NCBI GenBank assembly: GCA_964554875.1
Contig: CAZKQJ010000007.1
Span: 1 to 64,000 of the forward strand
DNA length: 64,000 nt
Source of the DNA: Marispirochaeta sp964554875
GTDB lineage: Bacteria; Spirochaetota; Spirochaetia; JC444; Marispirochaetaceae
Direction of reading: 5' to 3'
Positions within the stretch are counted from its first letter, which is position 1; each line of letters opens with the position of its first letter. A program made the position numbers and the translations under genes. The notes beneath the pieces are model-generated. The model saw only the letters and a list, made by a program, of their open reading frames with translations, did not search any database and was not told where the DNA came from. Below are positions 7,422 through 15,054 of this stretch, piece after piece.

Positions 7422-8535
7422 AATAATCCTTGCGCTGGTCTGCTGTGCCCTCCAGTTCTCCTGTGCCGGAATATCCGGAGCCGGTACCAGGGCAGAGGAG
7501 GAGCCGGAACATCTTCGCATCTATCCCGCCAGATGGTACAAGGGCCATACCGCCGCCTGTTCTGTTACCTTTGACGACGGTACCCTGGATCAGTATTTAG
7601 TGGCTGCACCGGAAATGGATAAACGGGGCCTGCGGGGGACCTTTTTCGTGGTAACAGGTTTTGTGGACCGGGGATACTGGCAGGACGGCCCGTTTCAACG
7701 GCGTCTTTTCAGCTGGGATCAGGCCCGGGATCTGGTGTGGCGGGGGCATGAAGTCGCGAGCCACACGGTTCATCATATCGATCTTGCCGCAAATCCCGCG
7801 AAGGCGGCAGAGGAACTGTCCCGGTCCCGGGAGAGACTGATGGATGAGCTGCCCTGGCTGCCCGCCGTCAGTCTCGGCTGGCCCTACTGGCGCAGTTCCG
7901 ACACAGCGGTGGCTGCCGCGGAAAAGTTGTACATTGCCGCCAGAGCCGGGGGAATCAAGGCGGAACCGGAGGACTGGTTTTACGGCGGAGTTACCGGAGG
8001 GAGCCCCAGGGACATCTACCGGATCGGGGCCAGGGGGATTCTTTCATCCGACGGTGAGGCGGAGCTGCTTCCCATCCTGGAAGAGGTCTATTCCAGGGGC
8101 GGATGGCTGGTTCCGAATTTTCACGGTGTTGACGATGGTAGCATCGATCCCTCCGCCCTGGGCTGGGAAGCCCTCAGTCTGGACGCCTTCCGCCGGATTC
8201 TGGACAGCCTTCAGGAACAGGATATCTGGTTTGCCCCCTTCGGCGAGGTGGCCCGTTACATTGTGCAGCGGGATTCTCTGGTCCTGCAAACAGCCTGGAA
8301 AGCTAATGTGATTTCCGTCAACTATTCATTGGCCCTGGATTCAGAGATTTACAGCCAGAGGCTGACCCTTGTGGCGGAGATAGCGAAGGGATTCCGTGTA
8401 AAACGGGTGGATGAGACGGCAGAGGGAAGGGCCCTTTCTTTTACCCGTCAGACGGAGGGGGAGAAAGTGGACAGGTATCTGATCGATCTGCCTCCGGGGA
8501 AGGGGGAATTGCGGATACGTCTGGAAGGCTTGTAG
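7357..8535 (+). CDS. Polysaccharide deacetylase (NodB fold), probable lipoprotein
   Basis: The 392-residue product carries NodB motif 1 TFDDG (71-75) and motif 2 SHTVHH (135-140), the metal-binding core of carbohydrate esterase family 4, which deacetylates chitin, peptidoglycan or exopolysaccharide. An N-terminal basic and hydrophobic segment ends in the lipobox-like LQFSC with C36, suggesting a lipid-anchored periplasmic or surface enzyme. About 120 residues after the catalytic domain look beta-rich. The ATG at 7357 is preferred over a TTG at 7342 because GAGGAG lies 7 bases upstream of it. The 65-base overlap with the PIG-L gene suggests the two act on the same acetylated glycan. Confidence 0.82.
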   Translation: MSIIRLNSGTWTSPRRIISCLEIILALVCCALQFSCAGISGAGTRAEEEPEHLRIYPARWYKGHTAACSVTFDDGTLDQYLVAAPEMDKRGLRGTFFVVTGFVDRGYWQDGPFQRRLFSWDQARDLVWRGHEVASHTVHHIDLAANPAKAAEELSRSRERLMDELPWLPAVSLGWPYWRSSDTAVAAAEKLYIAARAGGIKAEPEDWFYGGVTGGSPRDIYRIGARGILSSDGEAELLPILEEVYSRGGWLVPNFHGVDDGSIDPSALGWEALSLDAFRRILDSLQEQDIWFAPFGEVARYIVQRDSLVLQTAWKANVISVNYSLALDSEIYSQRLTLVAEIAKGFRVKRVDETAEGRALSFTRQTEGEKVDRYLIDLPPGKGELRIRLEGL

Positions 8536-8545
8536 GAAAAACCTT

Positions 8546-9721
8546 CTATGTTTCCCTTTCCACCCGCGGTTGCGCAATAATACTGCGGTCTCCCAGGCAG
8601 GTTCCCACGAGTGTGGCGCTCTGTATCCAGGGATGGTCCAGGGGTACGAGCTTCTTTTTTCCCGCCACGCTTTTCAGCGGAACCGCCTGACAGCTTCTTC
8701 CCTTTATGGCCACCATAACGTTGTACTCCCCCCGGGCCAGCAGTTCCGCGGCCTTGGTACCCAAAAGGGTGCTGTAGAGCCGGTCCGTGGGGGACGGAAT
8801 CCCGCCCCGCTGCACATGTCCCAGAAAGGTAACCCGGGCTTCGATGCCTGTCAGTTCCTGGATCTGCCGGGTCAGCTGGGAGGCCTTCGGCTCCTTTACC
8901 GGATGATAGGCAAAACCGTGCTCGTCGTATTTAACCTCCTCCCTTCTGGGAGAGGTTTTTCTGGTTTTGCCCTCGGCGATGGCCTGCGCCTCCTCCACGG
9001 ATTTGGCTCCTTCGGCGATGGCAATGATGGAAAAACGCTTGCCCGTGCGCCGGCGTTCCATCAGGTGTTCGGCTACTGCATGCAGGTTATAGGGGATCTC
9101 TGGTATGAGAATAACGTCCGCACCCCCGGCGATTCCCGCTCCCAGGGCCAGCCAGCCGGCGTTGTTCCCCATTATCTCGCATACAATGATACGGTGATGG
9201 CTGGTCGCGGTGGTGTGCAGCCGGTCGATGGCTTCGGTGGCGATGGACATGGCGGTATCGAAGCCGAAGGTAGTGTCAGTACGGGCAACGTCGTTGTCGA
9301 TGGTTTTGGGAAGAGTCAGTACGTTAAGGCCTCCCTTCTTGTGAAGATGGTAGGCATTCTTCTGAGTCCCGCCGCCCCCCAGGCACACAAGGCAGTCGAT
9401 GTGGTGGCGTTTGATGTTCTCAACCGCCGCGGCGGTCATGTCCTGCTTTTTTCCTCCGATGAGCATCTTGTGGGGTTTGTCTCGGCTGGTGCCGAGAATC
9501 GTTCCCCCCATGGTCAGGAGCCCGGAGACGTTGCGATCATCAAGAATAATGCTCCGGTTTTCCACCAGACCACGGAAACCGTCCTGAAAACCGACTACCT
9601 TCATCCCGTAGCGGTTTATCGCCGCCTTGGCTACCCCCCGGATGGCGGCGTTGAGTCCCGGGCAGTCACCGCCGGAGGTGAGGATGCCGATACAGCGTGT
9701 TTTTGATTCCTGTGTGCTCAT
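8546..9721 (-). CDS. 6-phosphofructokinase, mixed-substrate (group III-like) type
   Basis: The enzyme phosphorylates fructose 6-phosphate at C1 in glycolysis. The 391-residue sequence has the PFK fold: GILTSGGDCPGLN at the phosphoryl-donor site, PKTIDND (138-144), MGNNAGWLA, IPEIPY and the C-terminal LGHVQRGG. At the donor-determining positions it has GGGGT (115-119), where ATP enzymes have GGDG and PPi enzymes have GGDD, together with Lys in PKTIDND. Gly plus Lys is the combination associated with group III enzymes, so the true donor (ATP or PPi) is uncertain. The stop lies 10 bases from the convergent deacetylase. There is no Shine-Dalgarno; a TATACT hexamer ends 7 bases before the ATG. Confidence 0.88.
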   Translation of the reverse strand: MSTQESKTRCIGILTSGGDCPGLNAAIRGVAKAAINRYGMKVVGFQDGFRGLVENRSIILDDRNVSGLLTMGGTILGTSRDKPHKMLIGGKKQDMTAAAVENIKRHHIDCLVCLGGGGTQKNAYHLHKKGGLNVLTLPKTIDNDVARTDTTFGFDTAMSIATEAIDRLHTTATSHHRIIVCEIMGNNAGWLALGAGIAGGADVILIPEIPYNLHAVAEHLMERRRTGKRFSIIAIAEGAKSVEEAQAIAEGKTRKTSPRREEVKYDEHGFAYHPVKEPKASQLTRQIQELTGIEARVTFLGHVQRGGIPSPTDRLYSTLLGTKAAELLARGEYNVMVAIKGRSCQAVPLKSVAGKKKLVPLDHPWIQSATLVGTCLGDRSIIAQPRVERET

Positions 9722-9758
9722 GGAAAAAAGTATAGATCATTCTCCCCGGCTTTGAAAG

Positions 9759-12326
9759 CTATTCCAGAGAAAGCAGATAGTGCTGGTTGATCAGGTCCGC
9801 CGCCAAAAGGCTTTTTTCGGGGTCCGTATCCACTACGTGTACCACATCCTCAAGCTCCCGGGACTCCTCGTCATCGACAATGGAGAGCAGCTGATTCGGG
9901 CGCTCAAGAAGAAGCTCGGGCTGAAATATGCTTCCCTCCTTGCGTGGAAAGAGGGCCAGGTAGAGTATGTCCAGCTCTACAAGGTCGTTGAAGAAGTGGG
10001 TTCCCAGGGAGACATCGGGAATGAGGTTCTCCCCCATATCCACGACCTCACAAATGCAGGCCGCCCGGCTGATCTCGGAGAAAGTGACCGGGATTCCAAG
10101 AAAGACCGTAGTGGTCCCCCAACGGCCGGGGCCAATCAGGATGGTTTTCATCGAAGAATCGGAGTTCTTCATGACCCTGCCGATTGTCCGGGCGGTGGAG
10201 TGCTTCTGGGAGACCGTCAGGGGACTGTATTTTTCACCGGAAACATAGATTATCCGCCGGGGTCGGATTTCCCGGTTGCGCCCGATTACCGTCCCCGAAG
10301 GGGATGCCATAAGAACCTTCTCCGCCTTCGCCCGGGAGAAATCCAGGTCCACGTCGATATTGCGACGGACCTCGAAGGGGCGGCACTGGACAATATTGAT
10401 GCGGTACTCTTCGGGGGCGGTAAAATTCAGGGTAAATTCCACGTCCACGGGGTAGGTATAGGCCTCTTCCAGGGTTTTGAGGATCTTCCGCATGTCCTGA
10501 ATAAAGGGGGTGTTTCGGAAAAGTCCGGTAAAGGAGATATACCTTGATTGTGTTTCCCGTTCGAGACTGGTAAGGAGGGCCTTTTCGTTGGGCGAGACGG
10601 AATCCTCCATATCCTGATACTCCACCGCCACCAGCTGGTTGGCCTCCAGATCCAGCAGGTCCAAGCGTCTCTGGGAGTAGCGGCGGATTTCGTCCATGCC
10701 CGTTTCCGGCCGTTTTTCCGGCGCGTTCAGGGCGACAACCCGGGTGTAGTCCTCGTCGGAGCGGTCCACAGCCCGGGTACCCATGCCGTAGACTATCCGG
10801 ATGACGCCGGACTCAGGGTCGATATCCCTGTCCCATACATAAGGATTATAGGAGTATCCCACCCCGGCCACGGCGGGGAAAAAGTAGTTTTTATGCAGAT
10901 CCCCGGACACCCGCTGGATAAGCAGGGGCATCTGTTCATCCTTGTCCAGGATTCCCAGGTGCGCCCGGTACTGCAGGGCCTTTTCGCTTAAAGTACTGGC
11001 ATAGATTGTTTTGATGGCGGTGAGCAGATTTTCCAGCCGTTTTTCCCGGGAGCCCTGGTTCGGGCAGAAGATGCTTTCGTATTTGCCTGAGAAGGCGTTG
11101 CCGAAGTTGTCCTCCAGCAGACTGGAGGACCTGACGATGATGGGGGACTGTCCGAAGTAATCCAGCATGTCCGAGAACTTGCGGATTATATCCTCAGGGA
11201 ACTGACCGGTCAGGATTACCCTCCGGGCGTATTCCGCCACCGAAAGGAAGGTGTCGATCTCCTTCTGCTGGTGCCGTATCCACCAGCAGCCGTTGATCAC
11301 CATGTACGTATAAAAAACATCGGAGCCCACGTAAAACGAGTCGTGGACCTCCAGGCAACGGCTCAAGGCAGGGTCCTTCTTCTGCAGCATGGCCCGGGCC
11401 AGCAGCATACCCGTAGACTTTCCGCCGATAAGGCCGGTACCGATGATCCTCCGGCCGATGGTGAGAAGATCCTTCAGGGAGAAGTACTGCCGGGCCAGGG
11501 GTAAAAAGCGTTCGTCCCGGGTTACAGCCATTCTCAGGAGCCGGTCGGTGTGAAAGGACTCCTGCCGGCGGGCATCCGGTGTGGGATGGACTAGAGCCTG
11601 ATGGGCCTGAGTGAAGTTGCGGTTCCACATGTCCTTGTCTTCATAGGAGCCTGATTCGCTTTGGAAAGGGGAGAATGAGAGTATCCGCGAGTTCAGCGCG
11701 CTGTTGGTTACCGGGATGTAGTTCCCGTCATCCTCGCGGTGCAGCATGTGCATGGTGGAGGAGTAGCGCTGCTGTACCTTCAAGGGGTGAACGTAGAGCT
11801 GTCCTTCGCTGTTGTAGACGTCCAGGATAACCTGGGCAGTATTGTGGATAGGATGCAGGGCGTTGTGGGAGTGTTCCTGCCGGAGAATCCCGAAGTAGGC
11901 CAGGGCCTCCATGTCCAGCAGGTAGGGACAGGTGAGCATGAAGAAGTTGCCCAGCATGCGGTCGGAGTACCACTTATCCGTCAGCTCCGAGAGGGAATCG
12001 AAAACGTAGTAGCCCCCCCGTCCGTTTTTCTTTATTGTGGAATGGATACTGGAAATAAAAGGCTCAAAGCCCTCCGCCGGGTCCGGGGTATTGATCTGTA
12101 TGCCCGGGTATTCCTCTGCATCCAGCAGGGCTGCGTGAGAGGCAAAGCGGAAATAGACCAGCTTCTGGTCCCGGTCGGAGGCGAATTCGGCGTATGGCCT
12201 GACAAAACGCAGGTAGTCGCCGATGCTTGGCACCTGAAAAACGATGTTGTCCCCCGGCAAAAGACCCCGGATTATCTTGTCCAGTCCAGCGATGCCGGTG
12301 GAGAGGTTCGCATGATCTATGGACAT
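9759..12326 (-). CDS. KaiC-like domain fused to a PEP-synthase/PPDK-type ATP-grasp domain
   Basis: This 855-residue protein has an N-terminal RecA/KaiC-like segment (1-250, beginning STGIAGLDKIIRGLLPGDN). Its P-loop is degenerate (about 25-38: VPSIGD, no GKT/S). A PPDK_N-type ATP-grasp nucleotide-binding domain follows, with GGKSTGM (301-307), VRSSSLLED (398-406), FSGKYESIF and a late VDVEFTLN...NIVQCRP. The phospho-histidine swivel and PEP/pyruvate TIM-barrel domains of real PEP synthase or PPDK are absent, so it cannot perform that full reaction alone. The start MSIDHANLST is chosen because longer frames run through the gdhA terminator. It lies between phosphofructokinase and glutamate dehydrogenase. 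The substrate is unknown. Confidence 0.75.
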   Translation of the reverse strand: MSIDHANLSTGIAGLDKIIRGLLPGDNIVFQVPSIGDYLRFVRPYAEFASDRDQKLVYFRFASHAALLDAEEYPGIQINTPDPAEGFEPFISSIHSTIKKNGRGGYYVFDSLSELTDKWYSDRMLGNFFMLTCPYLLDMEALAYFGILRQEHSHNALHPIHNTAQVILDVYNSEGQLYVHPLKVQQRYSSTMHMLHREDDGNYIPVTNSALNSRILSFSPFQSESGSYEDKDMWNRNFTQAHQALVHPTPDARRQESFHTDRLLRMAVTRDERFLPLARQYFSLKDLLTIGRRIIGTGLIGGKSTGMLLARAMLQKKDPALSRCLEVHDSFYVGSDVFYTYMVINGCWWIRHQQKEIDTFLSVAEYARRVILTGQFPEDIIRKFSDMLDYFGQSPIIVRSSSLLEDNFGNAFSGKYESIFCPNQGSREKRLENLLTAIKTIYASTLSEKALQYRAHLGILDKDEQMPLLIQRVSGDLHKNYFFPAVAGVGYSYNPYVWDRDIDPESGVIRIVYGMGTRAVDRSDEDYTRVVALNAPEKRPETGMDEIRRYSQRRLDLLDLEANQLVAVEYQDMEDSVSPNEKALLTSLERETQSRYISFTGLFRNTPFIQDMRKILKTLEEAYTYPVDVEFTLNFTAPEEYRINIVQCRPFEVRRNIDVDLDFSRAKAEKVLMASPSGTVIGRNREIRPRRIIYVSGEKYSPLTVSQKHSTARTIGRVMKNSDSSMKTILIGPGRWGTTTVFLGIPVTFSEISRAACICEVVDMGENLIPDVSLGTHFFNDLVELDILYLALFPRKEGSIFQPELLLERPNQLLSIVDDEESRELEDVVHVVDTDPEKSLLAADLINQHYLLSLE

Positions 12327-12375
12327 ACCGGAACCATTGTATGGAATTCCCTGGTCTCCCTGCAAGGGCGGAAAC

Positions 12376-12400
12376 AAAAAACCCGCTCCGAAGAGCGGGC
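12376..12400 (-). terminator. Rho-independent terminator of gdhA
   Basis: On the minus strand a 7-bp stem CCCGCTC/GAGCGGG with a tetraloop is followed by six T. It lies about 24 bases after the gdhA stop and separates it from the KaiC/PPDK-like gene. Confidence 0.9.
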
Positions 12401-12423
12401 CCTGTAAAATTCGGTCATTCTGT

Positions 12424-13770
12424 TTATACAACCCCGTGGGATATCATGGCATTGGCTACCTTCAGGAAGGCGGCGATGTTGGCACCCATTACGTAATTGC
12501 CTTCGTTTCCGAACTGCTTTGCGGCGTTCCAGGAGTTGTCGTGAATGTTCTTCATAATCTCCTTCAGCCGCGCATCGACCTCGTCCCTTGACCAGCTGAG
12601 GCGCATGGCGTTCTGGGTCATCTCCAGACCCGAGACGGCTACACCGCCGGCGTTGGCGGCCTTTCCGGGAGCATAGAGCACCTTGTTGCTGACGAACACC
12701 TCGATGGCTTCGGGGGTGGAGGGCATATTGGCGCCTTCGGAAACCAGGCGGCAGCCGTTGTCGACGAGGGTCTGGGCTTCCTTGCCGGAGATCTCGTTCT
12801 GGGTGGCGCAGGGGAAGGCGCAGTCGGCCTTGACGCTCCAGGGACGCTGATCAGCGGTATAGGTCGCCTTGGGATACTTCTTGACGTATTCACTGATTCT
12901 GCCGCGTTTTACGTTCTTGAGTTCCATTACATAGGCCAGCTTTTCTGCATCGATACCCTCGGCATCGTAGATAAAACCGTTGGAGTCCGAGAGGGTAACG
13001 ACCCTTGCCCCCAGCTCGTTCAGTTTCTCGGTACAGTACTGGGCAACATTTCCGGATCCGGAAACTGCGCATACCTTGCCGCGGAAATCTTCATCCCTGG
13101 TGGCCAGCATGTTCTCGGCGAAATAGACCGCTCCGTAACCGGTAGCCTCGGGACGAATCAGGGATCCGCCGTAGGAGAGGCCCTTTCCGGTCAGGATTCC
13201 GGAAGACTCGTTGGCAATCCTCTTGTACTGGCCGTACATAAAACCGATCTCCCGGGCTCCGACACCGATATCTCCGGCAGGAACATCCGTGGCAGTGCCG
13301 ATGTGCCTGGAGAGTTCGGTCATCAGGCTCTGACAGAAGCGCATGACCTCGCCGTCGGACTTTCCATGGGGATCAAAATCGGAACCCCCTTTACCGCCTC
13401 CCATGGGAAGAGTGGTAAGACAGTTCTTGAGTACCTGTTCGAAACCGAGGAACTTGAGAATGGAGAGGTTTACCGAGGGGTGAAAGCGCATTCCTCCTTT
13501 GTAGGGACCCAGGGCGCTGTTGAACTGGACCCGGTAACCGCGGTTCACGCATACCTTGCCGGCGTCGTTTACCCAGGGAATGCGGAACAGAATAACTCGT
13601 TCCGGTTCCACCATCCGCTCCAGAATGGCGTTCTCCTGCAGCTCGGGCATTTCATTGATAACAGGTTCCAGGGTCTCCAGGACCTCTTCGACGGCCTGGA
13701 GGAATTCAGGCTCGTGGCTGTTTCTGGCCTTTACCTGGGCCAGGACATCCTGAATATACGCATTTGCCAT
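12424..13770 (-). CDS. gdhA: NADP(H)-type glutamate dehydrogenase
   Basis: GdhA reductively aminates 2-oxoglutarate with ammonium to glutamate, a main route of nitrogen assimilation. The 448-residue length is standard for the hexameric class I enzyme. Diagnostic segments are PYKGGMRFHPSVN, LPMGGGKGGSDFDP with the catalytic-site lysine, the DVPAGDIGVGAREIG region, and a Rossmann segment VSGSGNVAQYC. AAGGAG lies upstream of the ATG and a strong promoter (TTGATA-17-TATACT) lies at 13867-13895. The gene upstream encodes an NrpR-type nitrogen regulator, which suggests control by 2-oxoglutarate or nitrogen status. Confidence 0.97.
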   Translation of the reverse strand: MANAYIQDVLAQVKARNSHEPEFLQAVEEVLETLEPVINEMPELQENAILERMVEPERVILFRIPWVNDAGKVCVNRGYRVQFNSALGPYKGGMRFHPSVNLSILKFLGFEQVLKNCLTTLPMGGGKGGSDFDPHGKSDGEVMRFCQSLMTELSRHIGTATDVPAGDIGVGAREIGFMYGQYKRIANESSGILTGKGLSYGGSLIRPEATGYGAVYFAENMLATRDEDFRGKVCAVSGSGNVAQYCTEKLNELGARVVTLSDSNGFIYDAEGIDAEKLAYVMELKNVKRGRISEYVKKYPKATYTADQRPWSVKADCAFPCATQNEISGKEAQTLVDNGCRLVSEGANMPSTPEAIEVFVSNKVLYAPGKAANAGGVAVSGLEMTQNAMRLSWSRDEVDARLKEIMKNIHDNSWNAAKQFGNEGNYVMGANIAAFLKVANAMISHGVV

Positions 13771-13866
13771 GTATGACTCCTTAATATCTTTCAGAATTTG
13801 GATAGAGCCGACTGATCTTACAAATGTATGAACATGCTTCGTGCTTAAAAGACCAGCGACTGTAAA

Positions 13867-13895
13867 AGTATAGAGAATATCGTGAAGTATATCAA
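13867..13895 (-). promoter_or_regulatory. Sigma70-type promoter of gdhA
   Basis: On the minus strand TTGATA and TATACT are separated by 17 bases. Transcription would start about 90 bases upstream of the gdhA ATG. No GGAA-N6-TTCC NrpR-type operator is seen in this interval. Confidence 0.7.
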
Positions 13896-13898
13896 GAT

Positions 13899-13918
13899 AA
13901 CGGCAATGACTTGCCGTT
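13899..13918 (-). terminator. Hairpin at the end of the NrpR-like gene, weak terminator
   Basis: A perfect 8-bp stem AACGGCAA/TTGCCGTT with a 4-base loop begins inside the stop codon of the NrpR-like gene. The following T-tract is poor (ATCTT), and the gdhA -35 overlaps it closely. Confidence 0.45.
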
Positions 13919-14930
13919 AAACTTTCACTGTCTGTTTCATCCGTTCCGGGAGTTCCCGGTAGTCAAACAGTACGTTGTAATCCACCAGGGAGGAGAGGGC
14001 TTTGGACTGCACCGGAATACCGCTCTCTTCCAGAATCGCCACGGGATTCAGCCCTCCGATTATTATCGCCCCCACGCTGCCGTAACCGACGGGGATATCC
14101 AGCAGGGTCTGTCCCGGTTGACCGACCATATAGAAGCCCTTCATTCCGATTGCATCAAGGGCGGCATCGATCTCCAGGGTTCTGTCACGGGCCTCCGCCG
14201 GTATCTCCCGAAAACTGGCGCCGATAAGACCGGTACCGGAGGATGTGGCGCCCAGATAATCGGTCATGCCGCTTTTTATGAATATCTCCAGGGGATCGAT
14301 GGTCGTTCCGTCGTAGTTGATTATCTCCACAAAACGACTGGGCCGATGATTCCGCAGTTCCAGGAGTCCTCCGAAAAGGGATGTAACCGGAATCCCCTCC
14401 CTGAGAAGCACGCCGTTCAGGCTGATGGAGCAGATGGTTCCTATGCCGACATAGCCCCGGGGGATCCTGAGTTCCCCGGGTTCTTCTCCCTCGTCGAAGA
14501 GGCAGAGTTTTGTACCCATGGCATAGCCCGCCTGAAAAACCCTGCTCATGAGTTCCGCGCTTCTTGCCGCGTACTCCCGGGAGATGTAGCTGACGTTGAC
14601 AACAACCTTTCCTGTGCAGCTGTGGTAATCGAAGTTCATGGAATAGGTCATCTGGGAGATACGGGAGGAGAGAAAGCCCACCTTCTCATGAGCCCGGGCC
14701 CGGGAAAGTTCCTCCCTTCCGAGATCGGTCAGTACCCGGCCTTTTTTTCCTATATAGTGGGTCAGACCTTCATCGTCCATGGCCTGCAGATGAAAGCGGA
14801 CTGTCCGCTCGGTTATGGTATAGCCCTGTTCCGCAAGCTCGGCGGCAATCTCCTTGCTCGAAACGGGACGCTTGTTTTCGATCAGGACATGCAGTATGGC
14901 AAGGCGTTTACGTTCAATCTGATCCTTCAT
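13917..14930 (-). CDS. NrpR-family (DUF128) transcriptional regulator
   Basis: This 337-residue protein has an N-terminal winged helix (about 1-70: SSKEIAAELAEQG...RTVRFHLQAM) and a long NrpR-type effector domain (about 80-330), with the glycine-rich ...GYVGIGTICS...NGVLLREGIP...SSGTGLIGASFREIP... pattern of DUF128. In methanogens NrpR represses nitrogen-assimilation genes and is released by 2-oxoglutarate. Its location immediately upstream of gdhA supports a nitrogen-control role here, by inference. Methanogen proteins often carry two NrpR domains; this one has a single domain. There is no Shine-Dalgarno; TAGCAT ends 6 bases before the ATG with TTTACC 17 bases further up, a leaderless-type arrangement. 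Confidence 0.8.
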   Translation of the reverse strand: MKDQIERKRLAILHVLIENKRPVSSKEIAAELAEQGYTITERTVRFHLQAMDDEGLTHYIGKKGRVLTDLGREELSRARAHEKVGFLSSRISQMTYSMNFDYHSCTGKVVVNVSYISREYAARSAELMSRVFQAGYAMGTKLCLFDEGEEPGELRIPRGYVGIGTICSISLNGVLLREGIPVTSLFGGLLELRNHRPSRFVEIINYDGTTIDPLEIFIKSGMTDYLGATSSGTGLIGASFREIPAEARDRTLEIDAALDAIGMKGFYMVGQPGQTLLDIPVGYGSVGAIIIGGLNPVAILEESGIPVQSKALSSLVDYNVLFDYRELPERMKQTVKV

Positions 14931-15054
14931 CCGGCTATGCTACTGTGAAAACGGCGCTGGGTAAAGATAAAATACTCCTTTCGGGTTATTTACCGCCCCG
15001 GCACACTCCCTTACCCATGTAAAATGGCTACTTATATCTGAGGGGGATACTGGA

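Noticed and set aside
8570..9706. Long plus-strand open frame of 378 codons opposite the phosphofructokinase
   Set aside because: It is the mirror of a well-conserved PFK gene and encodes no recognisable protein; high GC and codon bias create such antisense frames.
12327..12431. Longer N-terminus (start at 12431) for the KaiC/PPDK-like protein
   Set aside because: It would run through the gdhA terminator hairpin and overlap gdhA; the MSIDHANLST start fits the domain boundary.
13771..13916. Possible NrpR operator (GGAA-N6-TTCC) upstream of gdhA
   Set aside because: The interval contains no GGAA/TTCC pair; only a GAA-N5-TTC near 13832, which does not fit the known geometry.
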